From Cylicocyclus nassatus (taxonomy: Eukaryota > Nematoda > Chromadorea > Rhabditida > Strongylidae): a stretch of 64,000 nucleotides of DNA. The stretch spans positions 52,558,302 through 52,622,301 of the forward strand of contig CATQJL010000223.1 of NCBI GenBank assembly GCA_958299035.1, read 5' to 3'. Each line of letters begins with the position of its first letter. Within the stretch, counting starts at the first letter, position 1. A model generated the notes under the pieces. That model worked only from the letters and a program-made list of their open reading frames with translations. It ran no database searches and was not told the DNA's origin. The position numbers were made by a program, and so were the translations under genes. Shown here piece by piece: positions 1 through 12,600 of this stretch.

Positions 1-694
1 CGCGTGTCAATTACCGTATCCGGGTGGTGTTCGATAGTGGCGCGTAATTGCTATGGATACTGTAATTGGCTCTAAGGTCACGTACAAGGATGGTGTGTAC
101 ATCTATTGCGTCACTGTGAATAAGGAAATGGTGCAGCTGATCTACGGGCAAAGAATTCTGAGTGATGATTTGAAGAATGACAGTCAAGAGAACGAATTTT
201 TCAAGCATGTTCAAAAAAATTTCATACAGTGAAAACACTACCGATGGTCTCAATGAATGGCTGTCTGGTGAGCCACGTATGCGACTTGTTGAAGCTGCTG
301 AATTGCTGAGAGAGCGAGCCTCAGTGGCTGTCAAAGAGCACCTTCGGTATGTCATCAAGTTCTGGTGTCTTCGATGTTCAAGGCTAATAATTTTTTTTAT
401 TAGGTCGCTGGGATTAAATGTGGACAGTTTGGAGCAACTTTCACAGATCATATCGAATAGCCCTGCCGCTAAGAAAGATGAGGAACCGCCGGAAAGTAGG
501 GGCAAAGATGTGGAACCGCCGAAAAGTAGGGGCTTCCTGGCAACATTGCCCTGCAGTGATTTTTCGTGTTTAGAAGAAACACGTCGTTCTACGAAAGTTC
601 GCAGAAGCATGTCAATCATTGAAGTAACGCCAACAAAAATGCCGAAGAAGCCAACATATAGACGTTCGTCTTTAGCTTCTGCGGTTCCAAAGAG
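1..694 (+). CDS. polq-1: polq-1: end of helicase-like region and start of linker
   Basis: Exon 176-346 encodes a stretch ending WLSGEPRMRLVEAAELLRER. It resembles the last helices of the human theta helicase-like domain, where a WVTGRKGLTEREAAALI-type segment precedes the linker. Exon 404-694 (acceptor TTATTAG) continues with LGLNVDSLEQLSQI and then turns into a Ser/Pro/Lys-rich linker with two near-identical EPP.SRG.. units. It ends at an AG|GTAGTC donor. Bases 1-45 read as YRIRVVFDSGA before a possible GTAATT donor, which would fit the preceding helicase helix, but the acceptor near 175 (TTGAAG) is weak. The exon structure left of about base 230 is therefore provisional. A 202-codon open frame on the opposite strand (11-619) is a shadow. 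Confidence 0.7.
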
Positions 695-3600
695 GTAGTC
701 AATCCCATCACAATAGCATACCTGTCGATTTTCTTACTTTCGTACTTCTATAAAGCTCCACTAGCAAAAATGGATTGTATCAGAGGCGGTATTTCACGAG
801 GAAAGGATAACTACATAGGCCTCCTGAAATTTGTTATCTAGAGTGCTCTTCTCTGGAGTTGATTTCGAATCTGTGTTCGTATCTGCGGAACGCCTTTCTG
901 AGAAGAGGTAGCGCTTGAAAGCGTACGCAAAAATATTTCACCGACCGAGATCAAACGGTCATCACTTCTGCGATAATCCACAGCGCTAGCCGAAGATCAT
1001 TCGACACCTTCGAGGCCGGGCATACCTCACGCGATTTCAGCGCGATGCGATTTGGCAATATTCTAACTGTCCATAGCTCACTATAAGCGCATTTTAAATG
1101 TACAGAAGATGGGGCATTTCATTAATTCAAGTAAGTCATACACACTATGCATGTGCAGGTAGCTAGTGTTGGATCTGGACTTCTGGCGAATTGCCAAATC
1201 GCGTCGCGACTGAAATCGCGTGAAGTATGCCCGACCATTTTGGCGTTTGTCTACATTACTCGTACTCTTGTGCAAACGCTTCAGATGCTAGGAATGGTTT
1301 TTTAAAGAATCGCTTCGCAGATAATGAACACCGTTCAGAGATCAGCGTTCCAAGGCGAATGTCATGACATATGTCACTTATCGAAAAATCACGGCCTTCT
1401 AATATCCTTTCCACATAAGCAACTCCGCAAGCATGAACTTCTTGTTTGGAAATGTATGGGACTGGCTGAATCATGCATCAGTGACCGATAACTTCAACTT
1501 TTTACTTTCCCAGAGCTGTAAACTCTACGAGCATTCCACTGAGCATTAATAGGTATTGGAGAATTGAGCTTTGAGTCTCTAGGTCGTCTCTGAGCGACTA
1601 TTAGGAGCTGTCGGACGGTAGCTTATTCTAGCTTTTCCAGACGGTCACATAAAAAGCTCATAATCTCAGATTTAAGTACCCTAATTTCACGCGTATGAGA
1701 CGCGGGGATTTTTTTCCAAAATCGACCAGCCCAGACACGCCAAAGGACTTTACAACCAAAGGACCCTATTGTGCTGTATGTTGCTTGAGAGAATCGTGCG
1801 ATGTAAGGATTTCTTTTCGGAATACAGTGAAACGGCTGAGCGGCTCGCTTGGAAATTCGAAAAAGTGCGCCTTATGCGCGTGAAATTAGGGTGGGTATCT
1901 CTTTGATGGTGCCTGATGGTGCCTTCTGATTTCAAGATGTTTTAGGTATAAGTATGGTGAATTTCTGCTTTAGAGTGGCCCTTCGTGAAATCAAGAAAAA
2001 TGTTTCTACTGCCGTAGAACTGAATAGCACAAGCAATAGCAGCATGCTGGAAGAGCACAGCATTGACCTGTTCAGCGAAAGCATGGAAGAGGTATGGTTT
2101 CCCATGAACATTCTTCACCGTTGCAAAGGGCACACTGAAGATGCGAAAATGTTTTGAATAATTGCGAAAAAAAAACATCTCCCCAAGACTTCATTTGCAT
2201 GTTTCTAAAAAATTCTCGTTTTTAGTTGACAATCGACGATAGTAAGCCAGTCCGTCGAAAGTCTGCTGTCATCCGCGATGAATTTGATGAGACGATTGAC
2301 GACCTGGAGAGCAGTCTCTCGAAGGTTTCGGTCATTTGTGAGAAAGAAAATCAGGTATGTTTCTAATGGTAAGTGGCGCGATTGCCACAATGTGAATGCA
2401 AGCTCATTCATATGGAACCATTATTGGTATAGGCAAACAAAAAGTAAGCAGAAACAGATTTCTTTTGTCATCTGATGGTGCTTACTCAGGGCCCCCCACT
2501 AGTCGATTTCTAGGGTTTCTGAAAACGAAGTCTCCCCTGACTTTCGGAAGTTTTACGAAGTCCCCTTTGACTACCTACTTAGAAGAAGATGAAAACAAGA
2601 AACATTTACTAGTCTGAAAGAAAAAACGTGAGATAGGAGTGAAAATCCAGATTGGAGCCAAATACTACGCATGCACAAGAGTTTGGCATTGGAGCGTGAT
2701 ATTCAACAAAGCGATATATGATAAGATCAAGGCAAAAAACAAAGGAAAGGCAGTGATATGAAAATGTTTTCATGCTTAGGGATAGAATTTTGACTGGGGA
2801 ATCCGTTCATGATAGAAAAATCCAAAACTTATGTGAAGTAACAGAAATGTATGCTCCAGACGATCTCAGATCGTCTGGTGGCCGTCTGTAGATCTAGTTT
2901 ATCGATTAAAACGATCTAGTTTTGGAAAGGTATACTTCACATAAGTTTCCAAATCTTTTTACATAATCCTTTCACAAATAATTTTTTATACATACAATTC
3001 AATTTTGGTGTCATATGCTTCTGTGTGCGCTGTAAACAAGCAATTTGTTTATTTGAGCCTTGCTTTCAAATCGCGCGCAGTTTTCGCCATGCACGATAGA
3101 GCATGTCAATCGTGTGATAATCTGTCCGAATTACTTGTGTTCGACTGAATGGCGCTTATTCTTGGTGCTCGGTTCCGACTCGTCAAAAACGATATCCCCT
3201 CTGTTGTTTGCTTCAAAAACGAAGTCGAGCCTGCTTCCAGACGATCTCTGCCGGGCCCTGTGCTTGCTTTCTCGTGTTTTTGGGGAGTGAAGCCTAACAC
3301 ACTGATATACCCACTGTGCTTAAGAAATTTTCGTGGTTTAAGGCCAGGGCCTGGCACCAGCTGGCACGGGGCAAGCTGGATATTGTTTTTGGGACAAAAA
3401 GCAAAGGGGATATAGTTTTTGTCAACAAATTGCGAAGTTTTTTTAGTCGACGTTTCGTTTTTTAGGGTTTTCTTACGTTTAGGTTAAGGGTCAAGGGGAC
3501 TTCGTAAAACTTAGTGAAAATCAAGGGGGACTTAATTTTGAAAATTCTCTGGTGCCAGCTCGTGCCGAGCCATGTTTAAGGCATGACCGCGACCCAGATT

Positions 3601-6600
3601 TTTCCTGACGAGAAAATGCTCTGCCGTTTTCGGAAGCTCTCCAAACTAGCCTGCGATTCCACAAGAGCAAGCCATACTCTTTATAGAAGTCAGCAAAAAA
3701 TCTGAAATGCGATCATATTCAGCGTTATGATGCAGAAGCTGTGCATCCTTCTCATATGCGGAGTCTCAAAATGTATCACTGTCTTCGTTATTAACTCTCG
3801 ATAACTTTTATGGGCTGGAGGTGCCGTAATGCATGGCTGGATTTCCGGTACAAAGCCAGTCACCGGCCATTCGTTACCTCTGTAGGATCGTTGAGAAGAG
3901 TTTTGTGCGACTGATAGTCAAAACCGAGAAGGGAACTGGTGTGTCATTTTGAAGAAGCTGTAAGAATTTAGACATTCTCCAATTCAAATATGACAGTGTG
4001 ACATAGCCATCAATTCCAAATATGACAATGCTCTCTACGATAATTTTTTGTTCAAAAAAGCACACTGCACACCAGACAGTCGTTTTATCGATAGTCCATA
4101 GAATTTGATCAAACCATATAACAGGCCTACGACATAGCCTTGAAAGTCTGATTTAAAATCATCTTGTCCAGAGATTCTCAATACAAAAGTTCACGGTCTT
4201 TCTGAATTTTTCTGAGTTGACACTCGCTTCATCACGGCGCTGATGTGCGGAAGTTCTTACCGTATGTGTGGAAGTGGGAAGGCATCGTTTATTTCAGGCT
4301 CCTTCAAACAAACAACATACAGCAAACAATTTACTTTGAATCTGAACTGAATGCAGCCCTATAATCTGGTATCTAGTGGTCTGCGAACCCGAAAGTTGAG
4401 ACTTCGTGTGCTTCCTGAAAGCTAAATTCAAAACTTGACACTTTGAACAGCTCTTCAACACTGCAGATATTTTCCATGTGTCATTGTCTGTTTTGCATTT
4501 TTTTTTCCAACACTGGAGTAGATTTTTTAAAAGCAACCGAGGCGATAGTTCGTATTTCTCGGAGAATCTCTTTTCAGGCTATGTGAAAATATTTTTTTTG
4601 GAAGTCGCAAAATCTCCGAGTTTTGACTTCCTTGGACTGCAATAGTGTGTCATCCGGGCGAATATTGAACTTTTATACTCAACTATACTTTTTTTACGCC
4701 CACTTTGCGTAACCATGACAGAAATTTTATTAGATTGGTGCAGAACTAAGGGGCGTTTGCGAGTTACTTTGATGTGCTGTAACTTTCTAAAAAAAATCTA
4801 TAATTTTAATGCGATTAAAACCATCAAAGGCAGCAAACCTTTCGCAATACAGCTCACATTTACCTTTACTCATATCACAAACGGGCAGGAAAATTTGTAC
4901 TGATAAACAATAAGTTTTAACTTATTGACGACGATGTGGACCACCGGTGGCCTACGCGCTTTTTGCTGCCAGGGACGATGTGGACCCCCGGTGGCCCACA
5001 CCTTTCGCAAAGTCGTATTATTTGCAGGTCTAGTATTTTTTCCACATATGAATATTTTTTCCAATTTTTTGTATTCTTAGGAGCTATAGGCTCTGTCGTC
5101 CAAGAAAATGTTAATGGTTGTTTACAAAAGAATGTTGCATTTCGTAAATAAGCACGAAACCTTCCCACACTGAAAGTGTTGTGCAAAATCGCGTCGTCCC
5201 ACAGCGCCGCCGCGCAAAATTAGGCGTCGTCGTCAATGGGTTAACTGAAACTTCGTTTTTAACAAATTATAACTCCCTTTCAAACTTTTTGGTTTGAGTG
5301 ATAAGTTTTCTATCTTGTATCGCAAGCCAATAGGACAAATGAAGATGAAAGAGGCTTGGACAAAAGGTTTTGATATGAAAAAAAACCAATCTGAAATTGT
5401 TAGCTTTTCTCAACATTTTTTTGGTAAGTCCCAATTTATAGAATTTTCCTTTTTCTATGTACGCAGTTGAGTTTTTTTGCAAATTGTCAACAGGAATTCC
5501 TACCCTTACGCTTGCAGAAACGAGCAAAGCTTTGGCGATTACCTTCTTCAAAAGAAGTTCATGGGCAATAGACTGGCCGCAACGAATAGCCATCTGAGGC
5601 GCCGGTATCTCAGCCCAATTAGTTCAAAGAAAGTAGTCAAGTGTGCGTAATGTAGACAATTTTTACATACAGTAGCTGTATCTCCGAAAACATTATCATT
5701 TGCGCTTTTGTGGCTAGAAAAGTAGGCTGGAAATCTGATTTTGCATGCGGATTCATAGCTTTGATACTTTTTAAATGATGAGGGAGAAGAGGTTTCACCA
5801 TCATCAGATAGAGCGAAATGAGGCACTGGAGTGTCAATAAGTGGACTTCAGAGCACGATTACAGTCGATTACTCCTCAGCGTTGTGCGACCGAGTAGCAC
5901 AGTTTGACTGAGGCATTTATAGTAAAGACGCTATTTTGCATCTCGCATGTTGGTTGAGAATTCAAGTTGCTCTTGTCTGCCACGACTGGCACATCCGTCA
6001 TTAAACTGTGTATGATGTCGCGCGAGTATATCATCAATGCTGCATTTTTTTTCATAGAGACTAAGGGTTTATGCCTTGAAGCTCATGGGACTCAAATTGT
6101 AAGAGGCCTGCTATTCCTGCGAACTTTGTCAGGTCCTCAGTTATTCCATCCTTGTTGTGTTTACAACTCCAAACGCGTGTCGTTGCTGTATTCTGTGTCG
6201 ACTATCGCCAGTCAGATTTTTCCTTGTATTATATCCTTCCTTGTATGTGTCGTAGTTGAGCCGCTTGGCATGCATCAAGGCGCATCTATCTGCTGCACGA
6301 TGCAGGTTATGACGATGTGACTGATATGGTGCATAAATGGCTGAAATATCTGGTCCCAGCTGATTGTGATTTGACATGTCCCCAAGAGATGCCTTCAGTT
6401 TCTGTCTTAAAGGGTAGCAATCTAGGGTACCAACTTAGATGCCAAGGAGGCAGATGAACAGCGAATTTGATATTTTTTTCACCACATCATTTCTCATCAA
6501 CCACAGGGTCTCTCCACATAGCAGTATAGGAGGCCTGCTCCCAAATTTTATCACAACTCTAAAAACGCAAAATTCTTGCTTATAGACCACACCACATTGT

Positions 6601-9600
6601 TATAGCAGTTCAGAACTTACTCCTATTGCCACGATCGAGCCAGTAGGCTTGGTGTTTTTCTGCACGGTGTAGGCCATGATGTTACATTTAGAGGAGAGTA
6701 ACCGGCAAAGTTAGCTTATACCAGTTCAATTTGGATACCATGTATTCTTCTGTAGCTATCGTTGTAGTCATTCGAGTTGAAGGGATGAGTTCTAGTTCGG
6801 CTTTAAGGCCGATGGCCTCTATCCTGATTTAGAGTTTGTGTTCATATATTCAGTCACACAAGAGTTCGGTGCCGGTTTCTTGAAACCGAAGTTTGTGCTC
6901 GGTTTTCTAGCCAGAGGTCGCTGGGGGTTAGCTGATTAGCTGCCAGAGGTGTTGAGTTACTAGGTGTTCGACGGCGGCTTTTTAAAGCCGAAGTAGAGTG
7001 CCTGGAAATTGGGTTAGGCACTGAGTTTTCCAGCTGAGTGTGAGTTTCAGAGGTGTCGGGTAGTCAGCTGATCGATGCCGGCTTTTTGAAGCCGAGCTGT
7101 TTCTGCCTAGATCTGGATCGAGAGGTACTTGTCAGCTGAGTCGCTAAGTTGCGGAGGAGTGGAGTGGTTAGCTGATTGATATCCGTTTCTTGGAGTCGAT
7201 GTGGTGGCCTGATCTCGAGTCAGAGGTCACTGAGTTGTCAGCTAAGTCGCCGACTTCCGGAGACATTCACTTGTGAGCAGTGGCTGAGTTTCAGGGCCGC
7301 ATGCATTAACATCCCCACAGGGGTAGGGGGTTGCAGCTCAAAAGAAAGCTTCAAATCCTGAAGCTACAGATATCTAGATTTCACGTTGTTTACCTACCCG
7401 TAGGTATTTACTATCACTACGAACATGTTGAACAGGAGCGAGAAACTCTACTGTGAAGGAAATAGTAGGATAGTATAAGAAACAACCGAGATTTGGTAGA
7501 GTTGAGTAGGCTGGTGTCGTTGCGATTATTGTCTTATTGTAGATCATGATGACCTTGTATCCGCGCGGCTGTAAAAGGCCGCGGGCCAGTTTGTTGTCGT
7601 TTTTTTTGTTATTGTTCTGTTCCGGCCTTGTCCGGATAAAGTTTTTCTTGTATTTTTCTGCTACACGCCAGACGCGGTCCGCATCAGCATACCCAGCTGT
7701 TGCGCTACAGTACGCATTTTCCTTTTTATATGATCCACTGATGATCACCGGCGGCCGAACGTATTATCTTCAAAGTCATTTTCCTTTCTTCGGAGTTAGT
7801 GAAAATGTGCCAAAGTTCTATTGATTATATAATCAAACAGTGCTAAGCATGTTTATGATAAAAACAAGTGATATATCGAAGTCATGAAAATCGCAATGAA
7901 ACCATAAGTCGAAAATTGGGGTTTATCAAAAATTTTGATGTTTCTGTAGCTCAATTTTTCTTGTCAGCAATACGCTTAGCACGGTTAGGTTAGATAATCA
8001 GTACAACTTTGTTTTCGTTGAGTTCGAAGAGAAAAAAAATGACTTTAAAGAAAAGACGGTTGGGCGCTGTGGTTCATCGCGGGACCATGCAAAAAGCTGG
8101 AATGCGGCTTCTCGCTCCTGTTCAATATGTTCGTACTGATTGTAGTAGGAATACTTACGGATAGGTGGAGAACGTAAAAATTAGATATCTGGAGCTTCAG
8201 GATTTGAAGCTTTCTTCTAAGCTGCGATCCCTCTCCGCAGCGGGGATGTTAATGCATGCTGCCCTCAAAGGATGATGAGTTGTCAGCTAGTGGTTCAATT
8301 CTAGAGGTTGGTAATTTGTCAGCAGAGTGGCTGAAATCCGATTATTGTCACCTGATTGGCTGACTGGCCACATATGGAAGTATTAGGTTGTTGCTTAAGT
8401 TCTGTCCATTTTTTTGACTTGTGTTTGAAGCAGCTGTTCTAAGTGAATTTCATTTCTAATGGTATTGTTAGTATCTTTAGAAAGTCCTTTTCTTGCGCTT
8501 TCTAAAGCATATATCAAATTTCAATAAATTTCTTAGTGTAAGAAGATTTCAGGCCTAAACTCTCCAAGTGGTCGAAGTACAATCTCACCCTAGAAATATT
8601 CCTGCGAGTAAATCTCCAAAATGCGCCCTTCAGGTCAAGTTTTTCAATTGGTTGCGGAATAACAGTGTAATATGCTAGCATACGCATAAGTTCAGTTTCA
8701 TGAAGAAAACGTCTTGCTAGTAAAATTTATTGTCAAACATTGATTTTCTGCACAGGTGTTTCACAAGCAATAACTTTCTGCGAATAGAAGTAATGAGTTC
8801 AAAGTTGAAGGTGCTAGGGTAAAGCAAGGGCTAGTGGGTCTTTGGACACTGCTGATAGACTGTAACATTGTAGATGGAACCTTGTGACTGAGTTCTAACT
8901 GACTATAAGATCAAAAGTTCTGATGCCGGCTTCGTAAAGCCGAAGAGTTTCTGGCTTTTCCAATTCACCATACATAGGTGGAAGAAGCCGGCCAGCTTAG
9001 CACGACCGATGCGTTCTGGGATCCACCCCTGTTTGTCAGTGAGTTCGTGGTTGGCGCCAGAAGCGTTCTTTTGTTTAGTTTGTCTGCTTTGCTTGCTAAG
9101 TCGAGAGTTATTTGTGAGCAAGATAAAACCTGTTATCTTTAACTGCGTCCGAGCCGAAAATGGTTGGCTAGTTGCGAAGGCTTGTTCGCTAGGTCGCATT
9201 GAAGCTCTAGCATTGATCTGCTTCCATATTGATAGAACGCACAATTGCTGGGTCGGTAGTAAACCTATCGAAACTCAGAGTTATAACTCAGAGTTAACTC
9301 TGAGTTATCTCTAAGCTAACGCGCAACTTTTTGACCCCTTTAACAGGTGTTTGAACAGATCAAATCCGGAAAGCGATGATATGGCAGGATTCTCCTTAAC
9401 ACGTAGTTTATTCCTAGTAGCGCAACATTGTCCAAATCGTCGTGCACAAGAAACAGCGCCACCAAACGCGCAACTAGTGTCTGCGATAACTCTGAGTTTG
9501 ATGCGCGTTCCAGTCTATCGTGGAACTCAGAGATAATTCTGAGTTTGGTCAGAGAAAGAGAAATAGTGCGCAAAAGAAGAGGGGCAGCTAAAAAGTCCTC

Positions 9601-12600
9601 CGGGGTACATTTTGCTCGTACTTTAAGCAGGCATGATGGGGGTGTCGTGGGCGCAGTGATTTACAAAATTTGAAATTTTGTAAAAACTTGGCCCAGGGGG
9701 TCATTCGGTGCGCTGGTCACGCATATGGTACCCTTTTTCACTATGGGGTCATGTAGAGGTGTGACGGTAGGTTTACGGTAGATGGGAGAAAATCACGAAA
9801 CTGATCGAAATTTGGTACACTGGGGTTATTCGGGGCGCCGACGAATATGACATGCAGATTATACTGTGGTGTCATCTGACGAGGTTACGATAGGTTTACG
9901 GTAGACAGGAGAAGATCGCGAAACTGATCGAAACTTGGTACACTGGGGTTAATCGGGGCGCCGATAACGAATATGACATGTAGATTATACTGCAATGTCA
10001 TCTGACGAGGTTACTAGGTATACGGTAAGTGAGACGAAATCATGGAAGGGCAAACTTTTCCCGGAGGATTTATTCTGTGCGCAAATCCTAATAGTCAGTT
10101 CTTATCATTGCGTTGCCATCCGCTTTCTCTATTGTTTGAAGCTTTCAGCTGCGCAAAAGACCAATCCTCGTGATGAACCATCACTGCCCTATAGAAATGA
10201 AAATGAGTGAGGCTTTGGTATAACTTGTTTTGACCTGCTATGTGTTAATGGAATGAGTGAGTACATCATGGCAAAGCAATTTTAGGGTTCATGGGTGTGT
10301 CATGGTCTAGCGGTTTAGTGATAGGATCTTTAAGCTAGACCAAACAGGTTCGAGTCCCTACTTTAACGTCGCTTTTGCAGCAAAGTGCTTAACAGCTCCT
10401 CAAAGCAAAACTCCGAGCTTGAGAGTTGGAATTCGGAATTACGAAAGCGGAACTCAGAGTTATAATAAGCGTAAAGGGCCGGGCATACTTCACGCGATTC
10501 CAGTCGCGACGCGATTTGGCAATTCGCCAGAAGTGTTCAGATCCAACACTAGCAAACTGCACATGCATAGTGTGTATAACTCACGTAGTTTGATAAAATG
10601 CCCTATCCTCTGTACATTTTAAATGTGCTTACAGTGAGTTATGGGCAGTTGGAATATTGCCAAATTGCATTGCGACTGAAATCGCGTGAAGTATGCCCGA
10701 CCCTTAAGGCCCCGGGCAGACTTCACGCGATTTGATCGTCGCGACTGAATCGCGACGAGACAACTGTTACAACATCATTCCATGCCGATCAACTTGCATT
10801 CGGTTGTGATACTTTTCCAGCCCGAAATTTTTGAATGTGAAATGAAAATGAATGGAAATCTTGGCGATTAAGTCGCGTGAAGTCTGTCCGGGGCCTAACT
10901 CAGAGTTTCAAAAACGGAACTCAGAGTTTTGTCTGAGTTAACGCGGAGCTTCAAACTCGGAATTCCGACCAGATTACTATCTATCGACCCTGGAAATTTG
11001 AGGTTCGCCGCAAATTCATTGGTAAGCAGCTCAGAGAGTTCTCATAATGAATGCGTCAAGGCTTGGTAAACCACTAACAAGAGAGGATGGTTAATTAGTT
11101 ACAGTGGATAGTAAGGGACTAGCAAATGGCTTGTTGGAGCCGTTCACAATCAAGCAATCGGCGATACTACTGATTCGTCTTGGAAAGTTTGTATAGCACA
11201 AGTGAAGAACTACGGAGGAGAGTAGAGTAATTTCTCAGCTTACATGCACTGGCTTCTGATGTGTGCCTGCAATCCTATGTTTTGCCCTTCCGCAACGCAA
11301 CACAGGCGGAAGTAAAGCGCGAGAGCACACGGCTAGACGTCGCTATGTTTCGGCTGCTCGTTGTACCTGTAACTTGGGGAAGTCCATTTGAAGCTGCCCT
11401 CTGAGCCCAAAAGAGCTGCAATTGTAGAACATATCAACAACCCATTTCTCTGAGATCCAATGACGAACCCCAATTGGAATAATAGAGCTGGGAGAAACAA
11501 AGTGTCGTATGAACCTAAGTGTTCTCTCCGCATTGCGGACTCAGTCGTAACAATCGCGAGAACATGCTTATTTATCTTGACCAACAATGTACAACATTTT
11601 TACAAAGTGTCAAAGCGTTCCGACGATCTAGCTGTTGCAGAGGTTAAGTGTTCTACGCACTTCCGTCGAAAGTACGGTTTTGCCGTAGTTCATCGTTGGC
11701 GAAAGTGGAGTTTTGCCTTTGCCAATGCTATGGCGTTGTGCCAAGCACGCGGGGCGGGGCTTAGCAGGGAATGGTCAGAGCTTAATCTAACCATACCAAA
11801 ATATATGTTTACTATCTGCCAAGCAACTATCTGGGAGGAGTTACGAACGTTTGAGTGTGCGATTCAAGTGTTTTGTCGCGCATGTTCCACGAAATAGGTT
11901 TTAAAAACATTTATCTAGGTTTTTGGTGGATGTACTCCCTTCTTGTAATTGAAAAACCGTAGCTACTGTAAATCGCTCCATCAGGCTGCCTTTGAAGGAA
12001 GTATATTCGCCAAAACTCGAAAAATTTATCATATTTTAACGCTCATAACTTCTCCCAAATAGTCGCTTGGCAGATAAAAAACATACATTTGAAATCAGCA
12101 TTCTAAGCCGAGTTCGATGATATACAGCTTGTTAGAAATGGCTGGGTTAACTTCTGACCATTCCCTCGCTAGCTGTAGACGCGGCTGGGCACTGTTTTGA
12201 CCATTCCCGTCACTCGTCAGCTATGGATCCGCCCACCCAGCCTGGGCGAGGCTGCTGACGTTCTCCGCGCAGGAGCCAGATGAGATTCAGATCTTTGGAG
12301 TTCTTCTCAATATCATTTAGAGAACCGGCGATGCTCAAGAAGACCGGATAAAGCAGTCGACTTGCATCGTTGGAACGAGACCGCAGGACGCACCGACTTC
12401 TTTGGGAGAGGTATCTCAAGCGACGAGACCGCAGAACGCACCGACCCCCTGGGGGGAGGTATTTCAACGAAATGAGCTTCTGGATGGCTCATCTTGGTGG
12501 GCAGCAGTAAATGAATCTCGTTCGGTTGTATATAAATTGAGCATATACCTGTTTATCTGTGTGTTCGCGATCCTATCCCTTTTCATGTTCCTGGCACTCT

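Larger units (their letters stand above)
695..1973 (+). other. polq-1 intron with two palindromic MITEs
   Basis: A 1.28 kb intron between linker exons. It begins GTAGTC and ends CTTTAG, and phase 2 to phase 1 is kept (AG+A gives Arg). It contains the inverted-repeat elements at about 1014-1236 and 1678-1892. No exon was seen in the remainder. Confidence 0.6.
9248..10992. mobile_element. Large TIR element A, carrying two nested MITEs
   Basis: It starts CTGGGTCGGTAGTAAACC and ends ...CTATCGACCCTG. The subterminal arms are built from repeats of AACTCAGAGTT and its complement. The interior holds a conserved pair of overlapping open frames (about 9340-9573), a minisatellite rich in TTTACGGTAG (about 9700-10020) and a tRNA-like sequence (10301-10368). 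A full homologue in the opposite orientation lies at 53861-55306. Two MITEs (10475-10704 and 10708-10895) interrupt the right arm. No element-encoded transposase is visible. Confidence 0.8.

Noticed and set aside
11..619. 202-codon open frame on the minus strand
   Set aside because: It lies opposite the polq-1 exons with good splice signals and family similarity; a shadow.
7374..7824. Overlapping open frames of 124 (-) and 92 (+) codons
   Set aside because: Both lie inside a foldback element and have no recognisable motif.
8903..9314. 113-codon (-) and 101-codon (+) frames
   Set aside because: Mutually overlapping, run into element A, no similarity seen.
10301..10368. Functional tRNA gene
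   Set aside because: The B box is perfect but the stems do not pair well and the copy in element B differs in the anticodon area.
11460..11897. 145-codon open frame
   Set aside because: Runs from unique sequence into the arm of a palindromic element; no family features and no splice context.
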